From: Fragilaria crotonensis | Taxonomy: Eukaryota; Bacillariophyta; Fragilariophyceae; Fragilariales; Fragilariaceae | Direction of reading: 5' to 3' | Assembly: GCA_022925895.1 (NCBI GenBank) | Contig: JAKSYS010000320.1 | Span: forward strand, 1 to 64,000 | Length of the DNA: 64,000 nt | Shown here: piece by piece, positions 40,844 to 51,675 of the stretch | Numbering within the stretch: position 1 is the first letter of the stretch | Layout of the letters: every line of letters begins with the position of its first letter | Translations under genes and position numbers: made by a program | The notes under the pieces: generated by a model | Databases searched by the model: none | Seen by the model: the letters and a program-made list of their open reading frames with translations, nothing else | Told to the model about the DNA's origin: nothing

Positions 40844-42130
40844 TCACAACATTGATCCGCAATCAGCGGCAACTGCCGAAAGTAAAGCTTGAGCGATTCC
40901 TACCGCCTCCATTGCTAAAGCATCACTTGCAAGGGCAGAAGATAGGCGACTCTTCAGCTGCATACTGTCGTCTTTTTTCAAAAGCGATTGAAGAGCTCGT
41001 AAGAGTAAGGCCGAATCAACATCAACACAGTCTGTAACACTAGTGAAGGATTCCAAGTCGAGGAGAGAGGAAACTAGTAGGAAGAAACAGCTGGCAATAT
41101 CCAACCCGGCGCACCCTCTCAACATAGATTCACGCGCCTCCAAGTCATGTACTGACATCCCCCATTTATGGCATTCTTGTTCTACTGCTTGCGCGTCAGT
41201 TATGAGCGACTCCACCAGCCTGTCAGCGTTAGCACTAGTCACCCAATTGTGGTTTATCGAGAGAGTCTCAACAACATTGATCACTTCATGTTTCCACCCA
41301 GATGGAACGAAGATACACTCGCCGGCTTCTTGATGCACCACAACTGAAACACCCTCACCTGGAGGATAAAATACCCATTTCTTTGAACCTACCACATTAT
41401 ATGACCAGGAGAAGGAATTCAGCACATCCGAATGCATCGGTGTATGCGATCCAGCTGGTCCCCAGTAGACGAACTTATAGTCACCACCGGTCACTCGTGC
41501 GAGGAACATATTTAGAATGTCTCGTTGGAAATAGTCAGGAACGTCGTAAAGAGGCTGGACGATACCTCTGTCCTGCAGATGCTTGACCAGGTGCCAGTCT
41601 TTCAGATAAAGGTGAGGTTCAGGTTTTGAATTTGTCCACATCCTCATGGAACACTCGACAGTTTCACACTCTTCTGTTCGCCCTTCATCATCCATGGTTC
41701 CCGAACTTTGCTTTCGAACAGGCACCATCGTGTCACCACCAACAATGTCGAGGAACCAGTCTCTGTTGATGGTTCCATCACTCGATACCCATTTTGTCGA
41801 TAACTCAGCAAATTCACGGCAATTCAAACCCAGCAGTTTACAAGGTAGATTTCCCTGGTGAAATTTACGTCGAAATTCGGAGGGGCTGATATCATCCACA
41901 TGAATCTGAGGAATGGTGTTTGCCGGTAGATGCGCGGCTCGAAACCAATCCAGCGACTTTTTGCGGACATCGCTGATGGACTGGTCTATCGTTATTGATC
42001 GACGTGATACGTTTCGTAACTTTGTACTAGCGACGCGTTTGACAGATTGGCAATACTCAAGCTCTCTTCGCATTTGTGCCGTGTGGTCCAATGCTACGTT
42101 TGGCTCGTCCCTAGTCATTTCGACACGCAT
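40844..42130 (-). CDS. JmjC-domain hydroxylase, JMJD4 type
   Basis: 428 residues in one exon. The JmjC fold is complete: the iron ligands are H233 and D235 (PMHSDVLNSFSWSYN) and H294 (in SINHNW), with GSKKWVFYPP and FVPSGWKHEVINVVETLSIN around them. The HEVINV-ETLSINHNW segment is the fingerprint of JMJD4, which in animals hydroxylates a lysine of the translation termination factor eRF1. The N-terminal IHVDDISPSEFRRKF also fits this group. No targeting signal, so cytosol or nucleus. A non-catalytic helical C-terminus of about 110 residues contains a Leu-rich stretch. The start is the first ATG of the frame. Substrate in diatoms is inferred from family only. Confidence 0.9.
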   Translation of the reverse strand: MRVEMTRDEPNVALDHTAQMRRELEYCQSVKRVASTKLRNVSRRSITIDQSISDVRKKSLDWFRAAHLPANTIPQIHVDDISPSEFRRKFHQGNLPCKLLGLNCREFAELSTKWVSSDGTINRDWFLDIVGGDTMVPVRKQSSGTMDDEGRTEECETVECSMRMWTNSKPEPHLYLKDWHLVKHLQDRGIVQPLYDVPDYFQRDILNMFLARVTGGDYKFVYWGPAGSHTPMHSDVLNSFSWSYNVVGSKKWVFYPPGEGVSVVVHQEAGECIFVPSGWKHEVINVVETLSINHNWVTSANADRLVESLITDAQAVEQECHKWGMSVHDLEARESMLRGCAGLDIASCFFLLVSSLLDLESFTSVTDCVDVDSALLLRALQSLLKKDDSMQLKSRLSSALASDALAMEAVGIAQALLSAVAADCGSML

Positions 42131-42576
42131 GCCGCCCCTCCTATTGTCGGCTCGCAGACATGATCATCTCGAAAACAAATGAATATATGAAATGTATTGT
42201 TTGCACTGTGCTATGTGCAAGAACTTGTTGTACCAGTATTTTAGTGGAAATCACTTTTTTGCGTAGTACGACAGTACTAGCTAGTAGTACCTGGTAGTTG
42301 GCAACTACCTATTCCTGACTGAACCTCGCCATACTTTGCCTGAGCACACCATTCGCTCCCTAGTAGGTTTATTTGGAAAGAACGCTTCCTCTGAAAGATG
42401 AATATAGTTGTTAGCACTATGGAAAAGCATCTTGCATTACCAGGATGGCTTCGGGGAAAATAGATACCAACCAGCACACCGTATTGATATCCTTCACTAA
42501 TTTGCCATGGCAACCAGCTACGCCGATCGTCCAATCGGGTTGGCGGCCTTCATCAATCGCCGATACAACTCGGACT
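42131..42576. other. intergenic
   Basis: A 446-bp gap between the JMJD4 start and the PNGase stop. GTAC words at 42265-42300; nothing else. Confidence 0.55.
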
Positions 42577-45461
42577 TCAGGATGCATCTCCCAACGCACT
42601 CGACACACCAGTGCGAATTCGATCCAAATCGGCAGCCAATGGAATTGTCACCAAGAAGTCTTGGCAAGTTGGCATGACACTCATTCCCAATCTACAAATC
42701 AAATCCAGGGTCCCTTCGACCCGAGTTATTTTATCCACCACCTTGTTGCTGAGCTTCATGCTTCGATACTTTGGATTCCACGGCTCACGGGCAGCATTGT
42801 CGAGAAACACAGAAAGGTGTCGAACGATAAGCTGTGCGATATCCTCCGAGTATGGATTGCTCGCCTTGACGCGAGCAACCAATTCCTCAATCCTAACCTG
42901 TTCGGTTGCAACTTCAATTTGCGTGTTGGAAACGGCAGTCAACGAACCCTCGCAAAATATAGGATTTTGTCCAGTTTGACCCACCAGCTTGATGGCCTTG
43001 GCAGCGGCTGCATTTGGGGTTTCGCCTTCAGAAACAAGCTTTGCAAATATTTCCTTCACTTGCGCAGTCGGATCCACGCGTTCAGGACACTTCCACGCAT
43101 CCGGTCGGATGAGATATGGGTGATCTGACGGACTTGAAGTTGCATTTTCCAATTTGTCATCCCTGCAGGACAGCTGCAACATGCTGATGAGCTCCTTACT
43201 ATCCTCCGGAACGCGATCGAACCAGGATTTGAGCATGGCTTCGATTGCCGGTTCGCCACGCTGGCAAGCTTGCGCAACCTCGGCACGCGATTGATCGGCA
43301 GATGCAACAATACTTCCCGACAACGAGTCCAAAATAACGAGTCCTGGAATTCCTTGAATTCCGTAACGAATGCTGATCTGCTGCTGTCGCATCCGAGTGG
43401 CATCGTAAGGCACCGCCATCCAGGGCATGGACTCGTAGTATCTGTTGAACTCTGTTTCTGATCGGTCGGAGCTGACGAAAACAATTTCAAGTCCATGCAA
43501 TGGGTGTTCTGCCTTCAAATGATTGTAAGCCTCAATTAGCATAGGAGTGAAGCGACGACAGGGAGGGCACCAATGGGCCGAAAAGTACAGACCAACCAGA
43601 CGAGTATTGTGTAACGCATCAGCAGTTGCCTCGGCGGTCGCATTGCTTCCAGTCCGTCGGAGAAGCGACGGGCCGAGCAGGGAGCCAAAGAAATCCTCGT
43701 CCACTGGAATGTTAAACATGGGAATGTCTTGGACCTCGTCGCAATCCGCAGTCAGTTCATAGGGAAGGAAATGAAATGTATTCCAATCACCCCCCTGCTG
43801 AAACGGGAACGAAGAATTTTCGAGAAGATAGATGGGGTGTCCATCTTTACTGGTGTACCCAACACACAACGGATTCTTCGACGCATAAGCCAAGAACGCC
43901 GCATGCTTTTGGGCGTCCGTGGCCAGAAGTTGAGTCCGAAGCGGCATGACCGACTCTGATAGTCGACCTGAAACCCAACGAGGGGCGGTATTTTTCTCAA
44001 CTCTCAGTCTCTTAGGTCCATGCGCCTTGGCTGAAAACTTGGCAAAGATTCCATTCGACTCCGAATAGCTGCGACAGACAGCCCACGCTGGATGGGCTTC
44101 AACTTGACCCACGAACATTATGCCGCCCTTGGACTTGTCCGAAAAACTGAATCCACCGAGGATTCTGAAGTTGTTCTTTGTCACATCGTCGACTTGCTGC
44201 TCTCCTAGCTTTCCCTTCAAAACAACGATGCGATAGGTTGGCAAAGTAAGAACAAATTGACCCACACTGGCCCAAGTTGCAAACGATCGACATTGCAGCA
44301 CGCAACCCAAATGCACGTCATCAATGACTACAACAGAAATACATCCTGGCTGACCAACATCGCAATCAGCCCCAGAAACGATGATTCCAGCTCTGTTCTG
44401 CGGAAACACAGATACTTCGAGTTGGCCCGTCGGGTAGAACTGTTCTACAACTAATCCACGGACGATCGACGGTAGGGCTTCTTCTTTCGCGTTTGTTCCT
44501 TCTTCCTGTCGAGATACTTTCCATTCTCTGGAGCCCGAAATCCGGCCACGACCGTGTCTTTCTTCCTCTGTCCATTCCGAAATTGACTTGCATGCATCTA
44601 GGTCCGATTGCTCCCTGGCGGCACGTTCAACCAACTGTTGGACACGAGACTTTGGCAGTCCTTGACGCATGGAAGCATTTACCTGCGCAATAATTTGTTC
44701 TCCCGCCGCCTCGGAGGAAGTGATGTTGCGTCGTCGGTTTTGAAAATCGGAATCGAAAAACTTTCGAGTGTATCGCGGCGTCACATCGACAACCATATCC
44801 GCGGCAACACCAACGATCCAATTCAGCTTCTTGCCCCACCCCGACTCGTACATACTCGGTTTGTTAATGATGCCTTCGCAGCTATCAGCCATGATCCACT
44901 CATCACCAACTAACACCTCAACCCAAACATGGTCTGTCCAATCCATGACGTATCTTGTCTCAAACCCGGCTGCTCGGCAGTAGAGCCCAAAAAGATTGGC
45001 ATACTCTCCACACCGTCCCTTGCGAGTTTCCAACAACTTACGAACTGAGTTGTATCTTGGAAAAGTGGTTATTGCCGCACATCGCTTGCATTGGTATACC
45101 TCGACGCGATCGGCTTGACCTTCCCGTTCTTCCTCTGTCGTTGGCCCGCGAGGCTCCTTGGGTTCAATCTCATCCGCACCAGCACCACACGTCTCGCACG
45201 GTGGTGTATTGACCCAAGTCATGACATCCCTTTGAAAAAACAGCGTCAGTCGCTTCAAGAAAAGCGCGTTCCCGTTATAAAAGCAATCGTCGTCACGTAG
45301 ATAAGGATCCTCGTCCAGATCTTTTTTCTGGCGTTAGGCAATCAAAGGGGATCATGAGGCGACATTCTGCCAATAAAGAGGGGTCTGCATCCCACGCCTC
45401 TACCGTAGCTATAGTGCGGCGAATGCGAGAGAGGGAACGACTCGTCCTTGATCTCGTCCAT
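42577..45461 (-). CDS. multidomain peptide:N-glycanase (PNGase-ILEI-Trx-PUB)
   Basis: The main exon encodes more than 890 residues; coding continues upstream of 45258 to a splice acceptor near 45320. A first exon from ATG 45461 is proposed (MDEIKDESFPLSHSPHYSY), with a 76-bp intron; joining in phase needs one A fewer in an A6 run. Domain 1 is PNGase: zinc cysteines (PPCETCGA, YQCKRCAA) and a transglutaminase-type triad in GRCGEYAN, TDHVW and ADSCEG. PNGase strips N-glycans from misfolded glycoproteins before proteasomal breakdown. Domain 2 (about 44090-44400) resembles ILEI/FAM3 (ISVVVIDD, CRSFATWAS). Domain 3 (about 43300-43600) is nucleoredoxin-like thioredoxin with WCPPC. Domain 4 is a helical GETPNAAAAKAIKLVG box. 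Domain 5 (about 42620-42880) is a PUB domain (GTLDLICRLGMS), which binds p97/Cdc48 in animals. In animals the PUB is N-terminal and no thioredoxin is present. Confidence 0.88.
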
Positions 45462-45535
45462 GGTCTCCAAATTGGTTAAGTACTGAAGTATTACTTGGTA
45501 CTATACGCTACCCATATGGCACGGCAGGACAGCAG

Positions 45536-45563
45536 GACACAAGACACAAGACACAAGACACAA
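45536..45563 (+). repeat. GACACAA x4 microsatellite
   Basis: Four perfect 7-bp units, followed by a GCCAGGA doublet. Confidence 0.9.
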
Positions 45564-47835
45564 GCCAGGAGCCAGGACTGGTGTGGCCCACGCCAGAAAA
45601 CGGACGACTCCGCACAGGACTCCGGACTGTATGACTAGGACCGCATGACATAGCAGGACTCACTATGTTTTCGTGTACGTCGGCGTATATCCTAAATGTA
45701 TATTGCGGGACTTGTCTGTCGTTGTGTACGCAACATTGAGTGCCATACTGGAGTATCCCTTTTCTTTCCAAAATGAATTAGTTACCGGTACAAACCAAAT
45801 CGACAGACATTCCAAGGTTCCGAGCTGGCTTGCATTTCTAGAATTGAGTCAAATGAGAAAAGTTAATGACTTGTGGATCTTGTTGCCAAAGATGGCAAAG
45901 TCAGATTCTGATGAGGCAGCTCTTTTCAGACACCAGCATGCACTAGCAAGGAGGCCACCAGTTTATTCTTTAAGTGGACTCAAACATTCCTTGAACTCTG
46001 TGTGATTTAACAACTACCAATCTCATCATCAATCCTTTTTCTTCCGTTTGGCATTCTTGAACAACAAGACATTAGAGAAAGCAAGGCAGGATCAATCTTC
46101 TAAATCTCTTGCTCTTACCCCTTTGCCAACAACAAAATGCAATTGGTATGATGCTTCAATGCTTCCTTGGAGAATTCCTTTGTTGGTGCCAAGCAAGATA
46201 GCCAGAAGATTTGGTAGAACCAGGGTAAAAATGTAGCATATAGCAACCTGCGGCCTTGAGTTTACTTACCCCAGTCATCAATTTAGCTAGTTCAGCAAGA
46301 ATGCCTGCTGGAGAACTAACTGTCCTCCTCTACACCAATAATTGTGCTGACTCAAGTGAAAGCACATTGAGCAGTACATGTCAGTGTTGCAACAAATCAA
46401 ATTGTGCATGTCAGTGCTGAGCAAAAGTGTTCAAAATGCACTGTTGCCCATATCTGGATGCATGAAGAATCACAATTTATGCGGCCATTGCTCAACTTGT
46501 TGAAGGAATGCCCTGTCATCCTCTTGTGGCACTCCCTATCCCAATTTGATATCGGTATGATGCATCTTACTTTGAGAATCTTAACTGAACTAAGGCACTT
46601 ATGCAGTGCCAAGGCAGTGAGAAAATAAATGCAAGAAACATTGCTGGCTTTGAATGCTCCACAAACAATTACCACTAGAATTCCTTCCACCCATCAAAGT
46701 CATCATTGATGGATGGCATATTCACAATGGCATCATTCTTCAACTTTCTTGATGGCAGTGGCACATTCTTCTTGATGATTAACTTGCCTTGCTCCATCCA
46801 AAATGAATGCGGCTTTCTCACGTTCTTTACTATCCTCCTATGGGATATTGATGCGAAGAATGTTGTCATCATAATTCCTTCCCCTACATGAGCTCAAGAT
46901 TTCCTGCCAATAATGGTGGAATTCGTGGCAAAGCTTGTATTGTCACGGGAGTGAACTAGCTACACTAGTGGTGGTGGTGAAACAACTGAACGTCACGATG
47001 CTTCCTGGGGCATTAGTGGGGCAGCTGCTGCTGTCCTGGCTGGAAAGAACAGCCAAACAGCAGCCACTTGTCCCAGAGTCCTAAAAACTTTGACTTGTTG
47101 CGATCAAGAAGGCGGGACAGCTCATTTTGGCATCGATAGCTCCTCAATGCTCTTGCGCAGCATTCAATTTCCATAACAGAACATCACTGTCACCTATCAC
47201 GTCAAATGCCACGAAAGAACATTCAATCACTAACGCCATGTAACACAAGAACATCAGGAAGCAGCTTGTTGGTTGAGGGCAAGGTGTCAGTAGCAAACAG
47301 GGGAAGTTGTATTGACTTACTATAGTAGTTATTCTTTTCTTGTCAAACAGCATGCAGGTGAGGATCCCTTGAGCTTGCCCAATTGCAGGGGGGGTTAGCA
47401 ACTGCCCCCCACCAATCTCTGATCGCCTACCACACCGAAGACAAGATGCGCTGAAGACGCAAATGCCTTCCCCATACCGTGTTTAGTTTCACTGGATACC
47501 TCTGGGATCATTCTCTAAGTGCCTACAGGGGTCATCACACTCACAGCCATTGACATTGAATAATCCCGAGAAGTTGAGACACAATTTTGATGACCTCACA
47601 TTTGTGATGGACTGTACTATCTCACTTGAAAAGTCTTTCATGGGCTTCAATGGAAGTGCATGTCGTAGAAGATTAGACCAAATAAAGAGCAACAGCCACC
47701 TTGTGCACAACTTTCATTTTCATGTTGCGATCATTGATGCTGTGACACTAAACAGCAGAGGTCACATTGTGTCCTCTCTCATCACCCTTTTGCTGAAGCA
47801 ATGAATCGAGCACATCATTTCTCTCTTTTCTTGCT

Positions 47836-48090
47836 GAATTGATATTGATATAGTGGATGTCATGGTCACGAAACCCTTGGAGTGAAAAAATATACAAAAG
47901 TCAGCTCCACAATGTTTAAGGACTTCATTACCAACAACGTTGAGGAACCCCCTTCCCCTGCTGCTCCTTGCCTCAATTGGGGTTGATATCAATGAGATGT
48001 CAAAGTCAGACATTCCCGGGAATGGAAAAAATCACTCAAAAAGTTCAGCTCCATAATTTTTTAACACCTCCAGTACCAAACAACATTCTG
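47836..48090 (+). repeat. diverged ~140-bp tandem repeat
   Basis: Two consecutive related segments: each has a TTGATAT(T/C) stretch, GATGTCA, a CCC(T/G)GG turn, GTGAAAAAAT/TGGAAAAAAT, and TCAGCTCCA followed by AACA(A)C. Divergence is considerable, suggesting an old duplication. Confidence 0.55.
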
Positions 48091-48420
48091 CAATCCGCGA
48101 TGTAAATTATGCAACCATTCACTCAAGATAAGACGGAGCATTTCTGAGTTGGTCAATACGGTGTACGGGGTTTATGAATACCAAGGGGTGTTTATTCCTC
48201 CCATCGGGTGGCGAGTCCGTGCAATAGCCTCTCATTTAAAACCTACACCTGCAAATGGAGAACGACCAGCTAAGGAAACGGGAAAGGCGGATGAGGACCG
48301 GATTCCGAGGACTGATACTCTGATTGCCCAACTGAGTGCTACAACTAATCATTAGATTCATTCGGATATCAGTGAATTTCGATCAGAGCCAATGCCGACG
48401 AAATTGTCCGACCAGCCTGA

Positions 48421-49658
48421 TTAGACGGTTTCGTTTACTTTCCTTTTAACCCGTCCGTTTCTAACGAAAGCAGTTGGCACTTCCAGCATAATTGAATCCG
48501 CCTGAAATGACATTGGCACCAGCCGAAGTTGCCACCCAGCTGGCTGAGTCCCCAGGTCAACTTTCTTGTTTCGATATTGAGGTAACGGAAAGAACTTCCA
48601 GCCTCCCGCAACGGGCAATGCGTCATGCCCCTCTTGCAACGTCGGGACGACAATATCATGCAGAAACCTCACGTATCGTTTGCTAGGTTCCTTGTTAGCT
48701 GGTGGATGTGTTATTTCCAAGGATTCATTTCCCTCGCACTCACTGCCGTTTTGGAAGAATCCATTCACTAGCACAGAAGCGGCAGTCTTTTCAGCTGCCT
48801 GTTCAGTTTCAGTGCTGAATCGAGGCTTTTTGCAATTCCTCGAGGCATCCTCCGCTAGACTGTCTTCACTATCCATAACCTCAGCTGCTCTTTTAGCCCC
48901 AGATACTTCTGGTCTCCCAGACGAGAGTTGGAGCAAACAAGACGCACCGATGGCGTCGTGGTTTGGGCATGTCATCGCCGACGTGCGGTCTTTAGTATCG
49001 CGACGTCCTTGTGCCTGTCGAGAAGGGCCCATCCCCTCACGAGTTCTCGCGTATGCCCATTCAGTAATCACCTCGCGTCTTTGACCTACGGGCGTTACCA
49101 TCTCTACGTAGTCCATTATTGCAATACCTTCCCTCTTCAGCTGACTTCTTGTTTTGAGATTCAAGTCAAGATGCTTCTGCACCAACCCTGATCGGTCTCG
49201 AAGAGAATGTCCGACCTGCAAAGGAGAAAATTGTGAGGCTTCTGAGGACTGCGCTGGTGGTTCAATACTACGAGTAAAATCCACGCTTCAAACCTTACCT
49301 TCATTTTCGTCGCACTGTACGTGATCTCTGCAAATATTCCTCTTTTGTCTCGCTTCAGAAAGCGATATCCTGCTGCTAGTGCAATATCGATGACGGTGCG
49401 GACGAGACCGGTTTTAAAGCTGCGGGATTTACTGTCAACGTACTCCTGAATAAACATATCCACAAGTCGTCGAAAGCGTCGATTCCCAATGAAGTTGTAC
49501 ATATTATGCCCCCGACCGATCAATATGTCTCGGTCTCCTGGTCGTACCAGATAACTCGATTCTGAGCGGGGAGATTTCTCCATGGTGCACGTTGTGCTGT
49601 CAGGCATGTCGAGGCATTCGCTGCTGTGGATTCCTGTGATTGAGTGAAACTGATGCAA
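48421..49658 (-). CDS. DUF6824 domain protein
   Basis: Two exons (49299-49658 and 48421-49215) with an 83-bp GT..AG intron; about 384 residues. The DUF6824 domain is at the N-terminus: GDRDILIGRGHNMYNFIGNR, FRRLVDMFIQEYVDSKSRSF, then GYRFLKRDKRGIFAEI. The domain is widespread and multiplied in diatoms and its function is unknown; the conserved basic helices have led to suggestions of DNA binding, not shown here. The remaining 260 residues are mostly disordered (KKPRFS may act as a nuclear signal), ending in a Trp/Pro-containing piece and the basic RNGRVKRKVNE. Several ATGs precede the domain; the first (49658) is used, but the one at METKSP-like MEKSPRSE closer to the domain is equally possible. 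Confidence 0.88.
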
Positions 49659-50957
49659 AAAGGACCATGAAAGAAGTTCCGCTGTTCGGAAAATCGCCTT
49701 TCTGCATGGTGTACTTGCATTGGTATCATACCCGAGTATGCTGTTACGGTACTGTACACCTACCTATGCATATAATACAAAAAAACACGGCATGCATAGG
49801 CCACAGGATGTACCAGGTACACTACCACGTACCACGTACCATATACAGTGTACAGGTAGATGTATGCATACGTCATGCAACGTGCAGCCACAAAAGCATA
49901 AAACGGAACTTTGGCATGAACATATATACCGATACGATGTATAGGTATATATATCGTGTCATGCATCATGCATCATATGAACAAGCAGAATTTGCTATAT
50001 GTTTGGTGTGTGCATATTCATAAAAGTGCAACAACGCAACAACTCCTTGTGAGCATACGCATACGTACGACAGCGACGCGCACCGCACCTTTGCACATGG
50101 TTACCTAGAGTTGTACGACGGATATAAGCGAACGACGCTTACAAGAACTTCGGTACCACGGTACGAATACCCTATCGCCTGAAGGCAAACGAATGACCTT
50201 GACAACCAGGCTGCAGAAATGATCACAACAATCAAGCGATTTATTGTCTACATGTACAAGTACCAGGTATGCATACAGTACAGATCAAAGTATGATATAT
50301 GTAGTACTATCTTCACATGAGTTGTTGACTGTTCCCAGTTCCCGGTCACATGTGAAACCCGCCCTGTGTGAAGATAGCCCAATGCTTCCTCTCTATACAG
50401 TACATTTATCTGATACCAGGTACTAGTACAAGGTACACGTCGACAGCGATCATGAACCGTTTCGAATTCGTGCGCACGAAATTGCAATTTATTCGTCTTT
50501 CGGAAACGTCAATTTGCGAACACGAAAGACTGACGCACGCTGACAATTTAAATATTGAACATACACATACCAATAGTAGGCAATAGGCAGCCATAGCAAA
50601 TTGAGAACGACCATAAAGTCATGCATGCATGGTGGATCCGATTAGAATGCAAGGAAATGACGTCAACATTTACGTCACAGTAATAAAGCTGCGTGGGACA
50701 ATCATGTAGAGCACCCGTGACACGTGTAGGCCGCAGAAAGCACGGAATCTTTGTTTCTCATTTCTTTCATGGGTTTTCCAATGCGCCGGCCCAGCCTGTT
50801 GTCAGGACAGCAGCAATTCAAACGTAGACCTATACTACTACCGATAGTAGAGATCGTTTTTGACAGTTCATGTGGGTGGTTTTAAATGTTTGTTTGAAAT
50901 TCAATTTGCATCCAATTTGTGCATACATGTATACGATACTGCGATCTGTGGGAGTGT
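49659..50957. other. intergenic, GTAC- and ATGCAT-rich
   Basis: 49740-50000 is full of GTAC, GCATAC and ATGCAT words. 50240-50480 repeats the ACCAGGTACTAGTAC style. No gene is supported. Confidence 0.6.
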
Positions 50958-51003
50958 GGGAGTATGCACACCAGGTACCAGGTACCTGGTACGAATGCTA
51001 CTA
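50958..51003 (+). repeat. left flank repeat of satellite
   Basis: It runs from GGGAGTATGCACACCAGG to AATGCTACT and recurs at 51587-51633. It contains the palindrome CCAGGTACCTGG. Confidence 0.85.
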
Positions 51004-51011
51004 CCGCAAGT

Positions 51012-51580
51012 TTTTCTACCACTAATGTCGCTGTCCCGTATGTCATATCATACAAGTTCGACATAAGTGGATAATTTTCTACCACTAATGTCGCTGTCCC
51101 GTACAAGATCGACATTATGTCATACTCGGAGTAGTGGATAATTTTCTACCACTATGTCGCTGTCCCGTACAAGTTCGACATTAGTGGATAATTTTCTACC
51201 ACTAATGTCGATGTCCCGTACATACAAGTTCGACATTAGTGGATAATTTTCTACCACTAATGTCGATGTCCCGTACTAGTTCGACATTAGTGGATAATTT
51301 TCTACCACTATGTCGCTGTCCCGTACAAGTTCGACATTAGTGGATAATTTTCTACCACTATGTTGCTGTCCCGTACAAGTTCGACATTAGTGGATAATTT
51401 TCTACCACTAATGTCGATGTCCCGTACAAGTTCGACATTAGTGGATAATTTTCTACCACTAATGTCGATGTCCCGTACAAGTTCGACATTAGTGGATAAT
51501 TTTCTACCACTAATGTCGATGTCCCGTACAAGTTCGACATTAGTGGATAATTTTCTACCACTAATGTCGCCGTCCCGTAC
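51012..51580 (+). repeat. 51-bp inverted-repeat satellite, about 11 units
   Basis: Eleven tandem units, most of them 51 bp and some with small length changes. Each contains CGACATTAGTGG, an 11-nt AT-rich spacer ATAATTTTCTA, then the exact reverse complement CCACTAATGTCG, then GATGTCCCGTACAAGTT. Every unit can therefore form a 12-bp hairpin or cruciform. The last four units are almost identical, which points to recent spread at the right end. Apparent open frames on both strands here are artefacts of the 51-bp (17-codon) period. Confidence 0.95.
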
Positions 51581-51586
51581 AAGAGC

Positions 51587-51633
51587 GGGGGAGTATGCAT
51601 GCCAGGTACCAGGTACCTGGTATGAATGCTACT
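51587..51633 (+). repeat. right flank repeat of satellite
   Basis: A direct copy of 50958-51003, with a few substitutions. It is followed by one isolated, diverged hairpin unit (GCGTTAGTGGG to CCACTAATGCCG, 51641-51675). Confidence 0.85.
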
Positions 51634-51675
51634 AGAGCAGCGTTAGTGGGTTATTTTCTACCACTAATGCCGCCG

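Larger units (their letters stand above)
45462..48420. other. long gene-poor region
   Basis: No gene is supported. Short open frames on both strands (for example 46048-46236 plus, 46675-46872 minus) have no family resemblance. Base usage differs from the genes on either side, so decayed mobile-element DNA is possible, but no diagnostic domain or terminal repeat was seen. Confidence 0.5.

Noticed and set aside
46048-46236. Small plus-strand protein of 62 residues
   Set aside because: No homology, no start context and no neighbours of similar codon use; chance opening is likely.
51358-51635. Open frames on both strands of 80-91 codons with a 17-residue repeat
   Set aside because: They result from a 51-bp satellite with no stop in two frames; the frames mirror each other on opposite strands.
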